NCBI GenBank assembly: GCA_029216955.1
Contig: JANAVB010015600.1
Span: 33,863,832 to 33,927,831, forward strand
DNA length: 64,000 nucleotides
Origin: Iris pallida
Taxonomy: Eukaryota; Streptophyta; Magnoliopsida; Asparagales; Iridaceae
Direction of reading: 5' to 3'
The number at the start of each line of letters is the position of its first letter. The stretch's first letter is position 1. The notes beneath the pieces are model-generated. The model did not search any database. It was not told the DNA's origin and worked only from the letters and a program-made list of their open reading frames with translations. Positions 12,104 through 23,654 of the stretch are shown here, one piece after another. The translations under genes and the position numbers were made by a program.

Positions 12104-15100
12104 TATAATGCTTGTGGTTCGTATTATGTATCTCGGTATACGTGTACGTATTTTGACCCGTATTGCATGTCTTCCTGCTTGATTTATTTTGGCATTTCAT
12201 TGATTGGTTTATCTTGGTTCGGTTCGGTTTGTTTGGCTCGGTTCGGTTTTGTTGAGAACCCACCCCACCTACCACCACCACCTTCATTTATATCCCACCA
12301 AACATTTCTCTCTCCTCAATAACTCTTCTTCTTCGCTACCATTACTTCTCCACCAACCTGAGAGAGAGAGAGGCTTAGGCAAGTGCATCTTACTTCATGG
12401 AAGAAGTCCATTTTTATTGTTCCATTGTCTTCCTCATGTGTTTCTAACCCACTTTAGTACTTAGCATTTTTTATTTCTGTGGTTAATCTTTTGTAGATCT
12501 AGTTTTATGGTATTTCCGGTTTTCATGAATTTTGATCTATCAAACTTGCATATTTTTGCTAGTTGATGGTTCCATGTTGTAGAAAATTCCATTTTACCCA
12601 AATTTGACCTACGGGTGTCTGGATTTGGGTTCCTATTGTTGCTTGGTGGAGCATGGAGGCCATGGTATTTTTCATGGACATGTTCTCTGTGGGAGCCATT
12701 AATTGCACTTTTGGCCGCATGCAACATTGAGTTATTGAGCCGCATGAGTATTTTTGTAGCACTGAGCCGCATGAGCATTAATTAATTGCATGATCCTTTT
12801 ATTTTAGTTGCTTGCAAGCTTGCATGCATTTGCATGCAACTTGCCTGAGCCGCATGGCCGTTAAAATATTTGTTGGCCACGTGCAAGTGTTTATTTGCTG
12901 GGCCGCATGAGCATTTATTAATGTGGCCGTATGGCCTTTTTATTTAATTGCATGCCTTTAGCATTTATTAGCATGGCCAATCAAATATTGGTCGCATGGA
13001 AACATTTCCTGGCCGCATATGGCTATTAATATAATGTTTGGCCGCATGGCCTATGCAAGCAGTAGCTTGCATGTCTATATATTTTGGCCGCATGCATTAG
13101 CATTTGCAAGCATCAGCAAATGCTTAAGTGCTTGCATGCATATACATTAGTTAGCTTGCATGCATTAATTATTAGCTTGGCATACTTTTTAGCTTGCATG
13201 CTTATTAGCTTAGCAATTGCTTGCATGGAATAGCTTGCATGTATATAGGCCATTAGAAATTAGCTAATGCATTTAGCATTATTTGCATGCACTCAGCATT
13301 AGCATTAGGTAGCCGCATAGGCCTTTTGAATTAATTGGCCGCATGGCCGCATGCTTATATATAAATTGTGGCCGCATGGATTAAGTTGTGGCCGCATGGA
13401 TTGCTTTAAGTAGTTGGCCGCATGGCCAAGTACATTATTGGCCGTATATGGCCAATGGCCTTTTATTCAACACGCTTTATATATTTGCCTTGGCCATTTA
13501 AAACAATACTTAGCCGCATATGCATGCTTTGGCCATTAAGAATTGCTTTGGACATTAATAATTTCTTTGGCCATTCAACAATTTGTTAGCCGCATATGCA
13601 TTGCTTGCTTGCATGCATTGCAGACAGCTTGCTTGAGCCGCAGATGCACTGTTGCATGGCCTTGCATGCAATTGCTTGCATGAATATTTAATTTTTAGCC
13701 GCATGGCTTATATATTGAGTATTTGCCTTATGGCCCCAACCTTATCCACTCTTGGCCGCATGGCCTATTTATTATTCTTGGCCGCATGCAGTAGAAGTGT
13801 GCTAGCCGCATATTATATGGTGACAACATTTATTGGCTGGCCGTATGGCATACTTGCATTAATTGTGGGTCCTACTATCTTTTGTCTTATTTGTCTTATT
13901 TGCATTAATTGCGGGTCCCATATTAATTTAAGTATGTTCCCTGACACGATGGTGACCCGTTGTGGTGCACTTTGACATGACATGATAGTGGCCCGTCGTG
14001 GCACACTCCTGACAGTAAACTTGACATGATAACTTGACATGATAAACATGACATGATAGTGGCCCGTCATGGCGCACTCCTGACATGATAAATCTGACAT
14101 GATATATCTCGATAGGCTGTTGCGACGGCTAGCTTGACATGACAAGATTGAATAACATGGACACCGTGGACGATTGTGCTTGTACAAATGAACCCGTCTT
14201 GTCTTGTATCATGTCTAGGACAGGGATCCCTGAGTACCACGGTCAGGGGTGACTACCAAATTGACTAAGGCTAATAACTAGAATAATCCAGTAGTCATGA
14301 AGAGATTTTTCAGCTACATGCAATCCCATTATCTGGGCGCCCCACTTGGGATCTGTAGCCTGCCGTCGAGTAGGGCACATTTCCAGCACACTGTCATGTG
14401 TTGCACCCTCTAAGTCACCTAAGGGTACATGCATTTCCTGGACGATGTACCCACTTGAATTCAACCTCTAATTGCGTTCGGATAGCCTGAATGGTATGTA
14501 GGGCTTGTGGCTGTGGAATAATCTTATTGCATCTTGCTAGTAACTAGGCCTGTCATAACCCTAGTTAGTTAAAGTATCAAACCGTACTTATTGCTTGGCC
14601 GTGAGTGTTGGATGAGGCATAATCAGTCTAGTCTTGTCTTGATCCTGTACAAGATTGTTATATGTCCTGATTTCTTATATTATCTTACCGATAGATGGTG
14701 GGAGAAACCAAGTTCTGTTCAGACGAAGGGTTACAACCCCGGTCCTTGTTTGATTTGCGGGTTGTAACCTGGTTATCTGAATAGTTCCATGGTTATCTCA
14801 TCGTATATCACCTATCATGCTTTTCCTTAATTACTGTCTTTTATTATGTAATTATATTCTTGTACTAATTGTTGGTTTTAGTTCCTAAATGAAGCTTCCT
14901 TCGTGGCACTTGCTCTTTCTGGGGTCTGATCCAGCTGGTTTTGTATGGCCAGATTTCAGAGAAGCTCCAGAGGATCTACCGACTTTCCAGTCCGATGGTA
15001 ACCACCAGGCGTAACCAGGGCAACGAGTGGGTTATTTTTGGCTCTTCCACTCTATTGTAAAAATATTCGTTTGAGGCGTTTAGCTGACGAGCACGTGTTA

Positions 15101-15472
15101 GCTCGATTGTACCTTATTACTGTCTGCCTACGGGCTGTAGCATGATTGACAGATCCTAGGGTTGATCATGTATGACTGAAACTCTTGCTAGTCCTCACAT
15201 TTTGTAACGACTAGCTTCATGATCAGCTAAATATGTAATGTTTGGGATGCCTTACTATTGTATATTTGGTGATCTTACATCTTGTAACTTTACATACTTG
15301 CTTGAGATTGAGACACTAGGCTTGTTCATGACCTTAAGATACTGATGGATTGTAGTTAAACCCTCATATATCTAGACAGCTGTGACCGTATGGTAAGATG
15401 GAATCCATTTCATTATACGTAGCTGGCTATGTTCGCCCCCGCTCTCCAGTATTCTGGTTCTGGGGCGTGACA
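12104..15472 (+). mobile_element. Element B 3' LTR (3.4 kb)
   Basis: Collinear with the 5' LTR from TATAATGCTTGTGG to GGGGCGTGACA. Point differences and several indels separate the two copies. Around 13940-14110 this copy has a local amplification of a TGACATGATA-containing unit that is shorter in the 5' LTR. The right flank CATAT begins element A sequence again. Confidence 0.85.
12713..13860 (+). repeat. Clustered GCCGCAT motif array in B 3' LTR
   Basis: The second copy of the sense-strand GCCGCAT cluster has the same contexts as the 5' LTR but some sites lost or changed (for example GCCGTAT near 13444 and 13842). Most motif cores persist while the sequence between shows scattered differences. 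Confidence 0.88.
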
Positions 15473-15904
15473 CATATTCGGATGATCATGAAGCTAGTCG
15501 TACAAAATGTCAAGACTAACAAGAGTTTTAGTCATATATGATCAATCCTAGAATTTGTCAATCATATTACAGTCCGTAGGCAGACAATAAATAAAGGTGC
15601 AATATGAGCTAACACGTGCTCGCCGGCTAAACGCCTCAAAAGAATAATTTTACAATAAAGTAGAAGGACAAAGAGAAATCCACTCGTTTCCAGGGTTACG
15701 CCTGGTGTTCACCATCTGACTAGAAGGTAGGTAGATCCTCTGGTGCTGCTCCGATATCTGGCCATACAAAACCAGCTGGGTCAGACCCCAAAAAGAGCAA
15801 GTGCCACAAAGGAGGCTTCACTTAGGAACTAAAACCAGTATATCACAATGAATATTAAAGATAATAAATAAAGAACTGATAATAATATAGATAACAACAG
15901 TAAA

Positions 15905-16370
15905 CTGAGTACGAGGAAACCATTCACGTAGCCAGGTCACAACCCTTAAACCAAACAAGGACCGAGGTTGGAACCCTTCAGCTGAATAGAAATCCGTCTC
16001 AACTACTTGTTGGTAAGTAAAACATGATGAGCTCGACATAGGGTGAAATAAGACAATAATCGAAGAGAGGACACAGAACTGCTCCGGGAGCCAGGTTACA
16101 ACCCTTAAACCAAACAAGGACCGGGATTGTAACCCTTCGCCTGAACAGAACTGGACCCCTGATCTTTATTATTAAGGCCAGTATAAATAATCATACTATT
16201 GAAGTAAGGTAAAACATGACAAGCATGGCATGAGGAGCAAAAGACAATAATCGAAGAAACGACACATAACTGCTCCGGGAGCCAGGTTACAACCCTTAAA
16301 CCAAACAAGGTCCGGGGTTGTAACCCTTCGCCTGAACAGAACTGGTTCCCTGATTGTTATTGTTAAGGCA
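15905..16370 (-). repeat. Three-copy tandem block in the A LTR
   Basis: A unit containing GCCAGGTTACAACCCTTAAA next to a CAAACAAGGACCGGGGTTGT run begins near 15931, 16090 and 16281, with periods of ~159 and ~191 bp. Element B has one copy in each LTR (near 9805 and 14730). The second and third units are more alike than the first. Confidence 0.85.
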
Positions 16371-17017
16371 AGCATAAGTAACCATGTCATGTCACAATCT
16401 TGTACAGGGTCAGGACAAGACTAAGCTGGGCTAGATTCTATCCAATCAATTACGGCCAATCAGTGAGTACGGCTTGATACTTTAAATAACTAGGGCTATC
16501 ACAGCAGCCATAAGCCCTGCAGACCATCCAGGTTATCCAGGTCGAATGTCCATTTATGAAGGATGCAACACGTGACTGTGTGCTAGAAATGTGCCCTACT
16601 CGTCGGTAGGCTACAAGTCCACTTAGTGCGCCCAGATAACGGGATTGCCTGTAGCTGGAAAATCTCTTCATGACTACTGAATTATTCTAGTTTATTAGCC
16701 TTAGTCAATTACAGTAGGTATCCCTGACCGTGGCACTCAGGGATCCCATCCTAGACATGATGCAAGACAATGCTGGTTTATTTGTACAAACAAAATCGTC
16801 CACGGTGTCCAGGTCACTCATACTTGTCATGTCAGGCTAGCTGTCGTAACATCATGTCATGATATATCATATCAGTTTACTTGTTAAGAGTGTGCCACGG
16901 TGGGCCACTATCGTGTTCATGGAACATATCAGATCTTACATGGTATAAGCAAAATATGATAATTCAATTTAATAATTATAATAATAATAATATAATAATA
17001 AAAGAGAATCAGACTGT

Positions 17018-17655
17018 GAAAGGAGCTATGCGGCTAAGAGATATATGCTCATGCGGCTGAGAAAGAACGGTACATGCGGCTCGGGAGAGCGCAAGGGTCT
17101 TATACGGCTCAGGAGAATCGGGCTTATGCGGCAGCGGGAGGGAAAGGCTTATGCGGCTCAGGAATGAAGGGGGCACATGCGGCTGGAAAGTAGTGGGGGC
17201 TCATGCGGCTGGGAACACAGGGTCTTATGTGGCTAAGAATTAAGAGTTCATGCGGCTCAGGGAAAAGTTGGACTTATCCGGCTGCGGTTCAATAAGTACA
17301 TGCGGCTAGGTCATAGCAAGGCCTATACGGCAGAGGATGCTAGTTTTCATGCGGCTCGAAGTCAAGGGCAGCCTATACGGCTGAGGAATCCGTCGAGCAT
17401 ATGCGGCTGTGGTTATTGGAGTTTATGCGGCTGGATGAAATCAGGGCTCATGCATCTCGGAATGAATCAAGCATGTGCGGCTATGCTCAAGTGAGGTCTT
17501 ATGCGGCTGGGCCAGGGGCAGGTCTTATGCGGCTCAGGGAATTGTTTTCATGCGGCTCGGGGAAGTAATGCGCCATGCGGCTAAGAAAGACTTGCTGCAT
17601 GAATGTTCATGCGGTCAAGTGCTGCCATGCGTCTCAAGACTGTCATGCGGCACAG
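17018..17655 (-). repeat. Clustered GCCGCAT (ATGCGGC) motif array in the A LTR
   Basis: About 17 exact ATGCGGC copies lie on the plus strand, plus near-misses such as TACGGCT, TGTGGCT and TCCGGCT, at fairly regular 22-30 bp spacing over 640 bp. Because A is on the minus strand, the sense-strand word is AGCCGCAT, the same polarity as in B. The text between sites is unlike B, so the motif is conserved better than its surroundings. Confidence 0.9.
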
Positions 17656-18251
17656 AAGCTGTTCTTCTTCTCTGCTTGTCCGAGAAGAAGAGCCATGAAG
17701 TCCATGGCTTCCAAGCTCCAGAAGTCCTTCATCCAAGGTCGGAATCCAGACTTTCATAGGTCAAAATAGAGCAGAACAAAATTCTCTACAACATGGAACC
17801 ATCAAAACTTGGAAATAACAATGTTAAGTAGATCAAAACCCAAAAAATTTGAAAATACAATAAACTTAGATCTACGCAAATTGAACCATGGAAATTAGAA
17901 ATGCTAAGTACTAAAGTGTATTAAAATCTCGTGAGGAAGAGAATGGAACAATAAAAACGGAGTTCCTCCATGAAGCAAGCTGCACTTGCCTAAGAGCTCT
18001 CTTCCTGGTAGGTGAAGAAGTAATGGTGGAGAAGAAGAAGAGTAATGAAGAGAGAGAGTGAGAGAATGGGTTAATAAATGAAGATGGTGGTGGTAGGTAA
18101 GGGTTCTCCCCTTGGTTCATGATGAACCAATATGCAATCCAAGCCGAACCAAACCAACCTAAACAAGCCGAACCAAGCCAGGAGACATGCAATACGAGTC
18201 AAGATACGTACATGTATTCCAAAATACATAATACGAACTACAGGCATTACA

Positions 18252-18372
18252 ATTCTCCTCCTCCCCCGGGGTGTACCCCTCCCCTCCCGACCACCAAGAG
18301 AGAGAGAGCGGTAAGAGAAAATTTTGGGAGGAATGAAAAATTTCTCCCCCGTCGGTTCGTTTTATGTTAGGG
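18252..18372. other. Short flank between element A and CACTA fragment
   Basis: CT-rich then GAGAGA sequence with no coding signal. The base run after A's LTR begins ATTCT; A's other end is not identified, so this cannot be tested as a target duplication. Confidence 0.3.
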
Positions 18373-18726
18373 CACAGTATTTAGCGATGGATTAGCGACG
18401 GATATATCCGTCGTCAGGCCGTCGCTATACCCCCGCTAGTTTGCCGACGGATAATTCGTCGCTATGTGGTCGCCAAATTTTGTGCCAATATTTTCTAACA
18501 TTTTCCCGTAAAATATTGACAACTGGACGACGACATAGCGATGGGTTATTTTTCCGTCGCTATATTTTCGATGATATAGCGACTGATTTCCGACCGAGGT
18601 TTACCCTTAAAATTTTAAAAAAAAAATTGGCTGCAATTCGACGGAAGACCATCACTGTTTCGTCCGTAGTCCGTCGCTATTAGCGATGGAATACATCCGT
18701 CGCTAAAGCGTTGTATTTTGGTAGTG
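18373..18726. mobile_element. CACTA-type terminal fragment or small non-autonomous element
   Basis: The right end reads, on the minus strand, CACTACCAAAATACAACGC, a CACTA-type terminal inverted repeat. The interior has many copies of TAGCGACGGA in both orientations, the clustered subterminal repeats these transposases bind. The left end CACAGTATTTAGCGATGG is not a clean match to the right end, so it may be decayed or truncated. The terminus resembles that of element I at 44808 (CACTACCAGAATAAG), indicating a related family. Confidence 0.65.
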
Positions 18727-18955
18727 ATAAGCTTTGTTCTGGTAATGGTACAATCTTTTCAGCATAAGCCTTCTTGTAGGTATTGACATGATAGTAGGGA
18801 CTTGTGAAGCTATACCAAGACAAATATTGTTAGCACAGTAAAAAAAGATATACAAAATAGCTTTCCATGTGGGTCTTGTGAACATATACAAAAGATATAT
18901 AAAAGATATACAAAATACCAAGACAAATATTGATAGTAGGGACTTGTGAACATAT

Positions 18956-19870
18956 ACTCACATTTGCCATGTGGGTCTGCTAGGTAACAAGGAAGCTATA
19001 GCATGAACACATGGGATCCCTGTTATATTCCATACATAACAATCACATGTTCTTGCATTAATATCTACAGTCCATCTGTTCTCAATTGAGAACACACTAG
19101 TGACACAAAATAACCCCTCATCAGCCCCATTCACAATATATCTATTCACTTGCTTTGTCCTTTGCTCAATGACCTTCTTAGCTCTTGAAGTCAAGTCAAA
19201 GTCATCCCATACTTTTGAAGTCATTTTTCTATCATATACCAACTTCATCGCCATCATATGAAACATTTCCACAAGCATAGTGACAGGTTTACGACTGATT
19301 TCACCTATCCAATTGCTGAAGCTTTCTGAGAAGTTATTTGTTATGTGTTCACACTTTGTTGTGCTATCAAAATGTGCTCTACACTAGGTACAAATATAAA
19401 CTAGAGATACATGCATATAAAGTATGAAAACTAGCTACAAATATAAACCAAAGATACATTGATATAAAGTATGAAAACTAGCTACAAATACAAACCTGTT
19501 GGTGTTCTCTGCCATCAAATACCAGTGACCAATAGGATATTGTTGTTCAATTGCTTCCATCCATTTAGCATGATCTACATTTCTGTATGCTCTTGCTGCC
19601 CCCCATGTCAGATGTTTCATCTGCTTGCTACTATTGACATAGGCTTTGAAATTTTTGTAAAAATGCCTAAAACAAAACTGTGGGGGTGTCCATTGAACTC
19701 AGTGTCCACAGCTATTCCTAGGCCTTTTTGCCTATCAGATATGAAAGTTATTGTTCCAGGATGTTGCAGCAACTTATCCTTAATCATAGTAAAAAAAAAT
19801 GGTCCCATGTTGCTTCACACTCAGATGTGCATATGTAGATGACAAGTGGAAATAAGCCATTATTGCATGG
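18956..19870 (-). pseudogene. MULE transposase C-terminal part with SWIM zinc finger, spliced and truncated
   Basis: Minus-strand reading. The upstream piece (about 19617-19808) contains TFISDRQKGLGIAVDTEF, the region around the second catalytic aspartate of Mutator-like transposases. A second piece (about 19435-19620) carries AARAYRNVDHAKWMEAIE. A probable intron (about 19385-19495) separates it from the last piece (19380 to 18958), which has NNFSESFSNWIGEISRKPVT and then CDCYVWNITGIPCVHAIA, a SWIM zinc finger. Stops and frame changes occur between pieces. The first catalytic aspartate and the DNA-binding domain are missing. It is a decayed Mutator-family gene, cut downstream near the CACTA end at 18726. 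Confidence 0.8.
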
Positions 19871-20720
19871 AGATCAAGTCTGGGTCCACTTCATGCACAA
19901 CTGAAGTACCCTGTATATGGAACCTAACCATGTACTTCCTGTAACAAATGGTAGTCAATTTGAATCCTAACAATTTCTAACAGAAGAATAAGTTAATCCT
20001 ATACACTGTTTTCTATCACATTCAAAATTAAATGGAAATAAACCCTACATACAAACAAATAATTTTTAGATAACTTTTAACATACAAACACCATATGATT
20101 CCCTAAACCCAAAATCCTAATTTCAGCACACAAACAACATATGACTCCCAGTTAATTTTAAACAATGTTATCCTAAAATTCGAACGAAAACAGCATACAA
20201 TATCTAAACCCTAAAATTGAAATGAATACCTTGTTTGGCTCGCCATGGAAGCTCCTTCTCCCTTCGATTTGGAGATTTCTGAGCAAAATTAAATGGAATC
20301 AAAATAAATCTTTCATACAAACCAAAAATAAATAATCAAAAAAAATGTTTCGTGACCTGTTACCTAAATGTTTTCTCGAGAAACTTCGCGAGTCAGACTA
20401 GACGAGAGGGAGAGGGGGGACTACACGAGATGGGAAAGGAAAAACTTGATCGAGAGGGAAAGTAGAAACCAAATGACAGAGGAATGGGAAAGAGAGAGTT
20501 TTGGCGCGTTTTCACACAAGAGGGATATTTTCGTAAGACTTTCTCCTCTCAACAGGCAACATAGATGAGAGGGGTATTTTCGTCACGTAAATAGGGTTAA
20601 ACTCATATGTTGTTAGTTTTTCAAATTTTCCGTCCAATGTGAAATAACTTATACATTTAGCAAACAATGTGGAGTACACCGTATAAATAGGTCATTCAAG
20701 TAGGGTGCCACTCAATTTTT
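19871..20720. other. 5' side of the minus-strand MULE remnant
   Basis: AT-rich intron-like sequence, then a minus-strand ATG near 20243 that opens a six-codon exon ending in CAAG|GTATTC, a possible splice donor. A purine-rich stretch (20390-20510) and a GAGGGGTATTTTCGTCA run near 20570 may be the element's terminal region. No inverted partner was found. Confidence 0.35.
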
Positions 20721-21459
20721 TTCTTAATATTTTGACCAAACCAATCATGAGAACTCCTCATTGTAAGTATTGAAGTATATATTCTCGTGCTAGCCTTCTC
20801 TAAAGGTCATAAAATCGTGCATACAATATGTCACCTAACGTAGTTGGTGGTCGATTGTTAAGTTGTTTGTGGGCTCTCTTGGACAAGAACAAGTACGCAT
20901 TGATGGTGGATTGTTTGTTGAGGTTGACATTTAAAAGAACAGCATTTAATGGGAGGGAACCTTCGAGTCAAAGAAAAATGGGTTTAGTAGGGAAGAAAGA
21001 AAAAAAAAAATAATGCATATTAATAACCGAAAGGAAATGCCAATCACCTCTAGCGTAGTGGCCAAGGGAGGAGGCATTTGTCTTATTTATTCGGATTTGG
21101 ATCGGAATGAACACATATTATTTCTTTTATTTATAAAATCTGATAAGAGTTGAAAAAAATGGACCCAAAAGATATACAATACAACGTGCATAAAGTTCTG
21201 AACGTTATTCGAATATCGCAAAAAACAAATATAATCGAAAAGAAACCGAGAGAATTGGCATTCTCAAGGTTTGTTGCCATTTATCTCTACTATTATTATA
21301 ACGCGGCCTGGAAGGCTCATCCAAGCTGGCTCAAAAATGAACCGTCCGTCCTATGTATATTCTCCATTAAATAATTTAAAAAAAATTAGTTATCTTGTAT
21401 CTCACGTAGTTAAGAGAGAAAAAAAAAAATCTAAAATCTTTCTTAACTAAACATATAAC
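20721..21459. other. Intergenic sequence with a possible SINE remnant
   Basis: Near 21045-21065 the words ACCTCTAGCGTAGTGGCCAA match the A-box region of the SINE at 23484 (ACCTCTAGCCTAGTGGTTAA), but no good B box follows, so this looks like a decayed copy. The rest is AT-rich without coding signal. Confidence 0.4.
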
Positions 21460-22015
21460 TAGGGGTGGGCACGGGTCGGACCGGACCCAAATTCTATAGA
21501 TCCGAACCGGACCCGTTTTTTGACGGGGTGGGACGGGCCTAAAATTCTTTGGAACAGAATTGGACCCGGCCTGTTTGAAACGGGTCCAATTCGGGACAAC
21601 CCGCGGGTCCAAACGGGTCGTGTACATTTGTTTTAACATATACAAAACTAGCCCTATACAATACTGTACCAAAGACTTTAAAAATTACTTTATACAAAAA
21701 TCACTTTCCATTCTCCAGTATTACATATGAAAAGAGAAATGTTTGGGTTAGGCCTTCTGGTAACATGTTGTAGGTTTTACTTTTTTACTTTTTAGTTTAG
21801 GAATTTAAGTAAAATTACTATTCTACCCCTACAAATGGGCCGGGCCGTGGCCCCGTTTGTTTGCAAATGATGACCCACCCTTAACCGTTAATATGACACG
21901 ATCCGTCTCGCCCCGTCCCGTTTACATTTAAAATTTTAGGAACTGGCCCGTTTGGCTATTATATAGTTCAGGCCGGGTCGAAACCGCGGGTTCTTGAACC
22001 GTATGCCCACCCCTA
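21460..22015. mobile_element. hAT-type non-autonomous element, 556 bp, with 8-bp target duplication
   Basis: Starts TAGGGGTGGGCACGG and ends CCGTATGCCCACCCCTA, giving ~12-bp inverted termini. The flanking octamer CATATAAC is exactly duplicated (21452-21459 and 22016-22023), the 8-bp duplication typical of hAT transposition. The interior is rich in GACCCG/CGGGTC words on both strands, so it can fold extensively. No transposase is encoded. Confidence 0.88.
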
Positions 22016-23236
22016 CATATAACAAATCCTAAAATATATTCAATGTTCAAATTATAATTAAACTAAATATCTGTTATTGTCTAACTAAACATATCCAACA
22101 CTCTAAAATCAAATCTATAATATATTAAAAAAAACCTGATTAAGATATATTTTAATTATATTTAAAATATTTTAATATAATTTAATTTTTTTTTACAATA
22201 TTATAGATTTTCTTCTAATGCACGTGAAAGTGACTAGACTATTTAATGGTATGTGAATTTAAGTGAAGCATGTTCGGATTCAAAAAAATAATATATTATC
22301 TCATAAATAAACTTCCCTCATAATTGAATTGAAAGGAATAATTTATTTCCTCGTGGATCGAAGCAATCCATCCAGAATATGTTTCGTCTCCAACGAGAGT
22401 TAAGATTCAAACTTGAACTTAGAAAATTGTTATATTATTATTCTTTCTACTATTATTTGGTAGGAAAGTTATTGTACCATTGGACTTTTTTTTCTTGTTT
22501 TTGAAATAATGTCTTAACGATCGGGTTGCTCAACTTTCGTTTTAGCATCCAAATTTTCTTGATTTATAGAAAATTTTCACAATTATACTTCAAGAATAAT
22601 TACATGACCGAATTCGAGTGGTTCTTGTAGTTATCGAGGAAAGATATAAGATCATTATTCGGTGGCGGAAGATCAGTGGATAGAGCCACGAGACATATTA
22701 TTCCTTCTATTTGGTGGGAGTTGGGAGGCAGTGGACCCAACAAACATGCAATGTAGCGTGCACAAAATTTTGTACATATCGTCGGGCATCTAAAAAAATG
22801 TTTATACAGGACCTGTCAAAACAAATTTGTATCTTCCTCTGCCAATTGAAGACGTGACGGTGAAAGTTGGCTGGCTCTAATAAATAGTCTTTTGGGTCCA
22901 ATTTGATGTATATGAAAACTTACCATATTTTGTTGCTATACAGCTTATACCTCTAGCTAGGGGTGAGAATTATTCTGTTTTGAACCTAAAACCGAATGCA
23001 ACAGAACTTAATAACCGAATCCAATGGAACCAAATAACAATTTGGTTTCATTTGAAGAAAAAAATTAAGTTTAATTTTGATTTTTTAAATATAAAAAATA
23101 TAATCGGTTTCAGTTTTGAATTTCGATAAAAAAACGAATACGATTTGTGCAATTATTGAATACCCTTTATTATTAATAAAATTATTTAGTTATAGGATCT
23201 TATGATATCAGAAATTTGTATTTATGTTTTCATATT
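22016..23236. other. AT-rich intergenic sequence
   Basis: No gene or RNA seen. Near 22960 the start TAGGGGTGAGAATTATTC resembles the terminus of the hAT element at 21460, but no partner end or duplication could be found. Confidence 0.4.
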
Positions 23237-23399
23237 GTCCAGAAGAGGATCGGGTCTCGTACCGTCCAAAATGGAGACTTAAACATTTTAAATATTGCAC
23301 GAGACACTAAAGCTAATTTCAAATATTGTAGAGAACTAAACGAGATCTAACGGTCAATCCAAGCCAACCGTCAGGTTAAGACGCAGATCCTCTTCGGAC
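23237..23399. mobile_element. Small inverted-repeat element (MITE-like), ~163 bp
   Basis: GTCCAGAAGAGGATC at the left (23237-23251) is mirrored by GATCCTCTTCGGAC at the right (23386-23399), one indel apart. There is no coding capacity. The flanks CATATT / AAATATG are themselves near inverted, so the termini may extend a few bases further. Superfamily not determined. Confidence 0.6.
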
Positions 23400-23424
23400 A
23401 AAATATGTATATCTTGAAAAAAAC

Positions 23425-23426
<2 letters not shown>

Positions 23427-23480
<54 letters not shown>
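23427..23480. repeat. (TA)n microsatellite
   Basis: An almost pure AT dinucleotide run directly left of the SINE. Confidence 0.95.
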
Positions 23481-23483
<3 letters not shown>

Positions 23484-23645
23484 AATGACCTCTAGCCTAG
23501 TGGTTAAGAGAGACGCATGCGGCCAAGTGGTCGGGAGTTCGAGTCCCAGTGGAGGCGAGTTCGCTGTGTCTAAAAATTTAACAACTATTCCAACTTTGGG
23601 TCCAACTTTGAAATACAATAAACATATCAGAAATTTTCATATGCG
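23484..23645 (+). mobile_element. tRNA-derived SINE
   Basis: A Pol III promoter is visible: an A box TAGCCTAGTGG at 23493-23503 and a B box AGTTCGAGTCC at 23536-23546, 32 bp apart, as in tRNA-related SINEs. The head resembles a tRNA but does not fold into a full tRNA with CCA-ready acceptor ends. The downstream tRNA-unrelated body runs to about 23645. The 3' end is not sharply defined. Confidence 0.7.
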
Positions 23646-23654
23646 TAAACAAGT

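Larger units (their letters stand above)
7020..15472 (+). mobile_element. Element B: complete gag-only gypsy retrotransposon (TR-GAG type)
   Basis: Two direct LTRs (7020-10540 and 12104-15472) flank a 1.56-kb interior. The interior holds a primer-side motif, a single gag gene and a purine tract, with no pol. The whole unit sits inside element A's LTR in the opposite orientation. The flanking five bases are TATAT on the left and CATAT on the right, a target duplication with one mismatch. Both LTRs end GGGCGTGACA. The plan, large LTRs around gag alone, matches non-autonomous TR-GAG elements described in plants, which would depend on a related autonomous chromovirus for pol. Confidence 0.85.
5435..18251 (-). 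mobile_element. Element A: gag-only gypsy retrotransposon, interrupted by element B
   Basis: A lies on the minus strand. Its 5' LTR is split into 15473-18251 and 6778-7019 by element B; the two pieces together match B's LTR in order. Next comes the primer-side motif (about 6752-6770), a leader, and a degenerate gag that is cut at 5435. There is no protease, RT or integrase. The gag resembles chromovirus gags of the Tekay/Del kind, but the element has the plan of non-autonomous TR-GAG elements. The 3' LTR is not identified. CAG-to-TAG is the apparent gag stop mutation. Confidence 0.75.
15473..18251 (-). mobile_element. Element A 5' LTR, main piece
   Basis: On the minus strand this starts at 18251 with TGTAATGCCTGTAGTTCG and runs to the B insertion. 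It matches B's LTR in order: start, leader, motif array, conserved end. It joins the 6778-7019 piece across element B, making a ~3.0-kb LTR. A's motif region is shorter and has diverged from B's far more than the flanks have. A triplicated block at 15905-16370 is single-copy in B. Confidence 0.85.

Noticed and set aside
19384..19495. Target duplication or insertion inside the MULE remnant
   Set aside because: Repeated ACTAGCTACAAATA is better explained as part of a short AT-rich intron with local duplication.
22650..22760. Possible third SINE near GGCGGAAGATCAGTGGATAG
   Set aside because: No B box at the right spacing and A-box match is poor.
23521..23530. ATGCGGC at the SINE as part of the motif family
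   Set aside because: A single isolated copy within tRNA-like sequence; chance or tRNA-derived.
23484..23560. Full tRNA gene
   Set aside because: Has A and B boxes but no matching acceptor or anticodon stems; better explained as a SINE.
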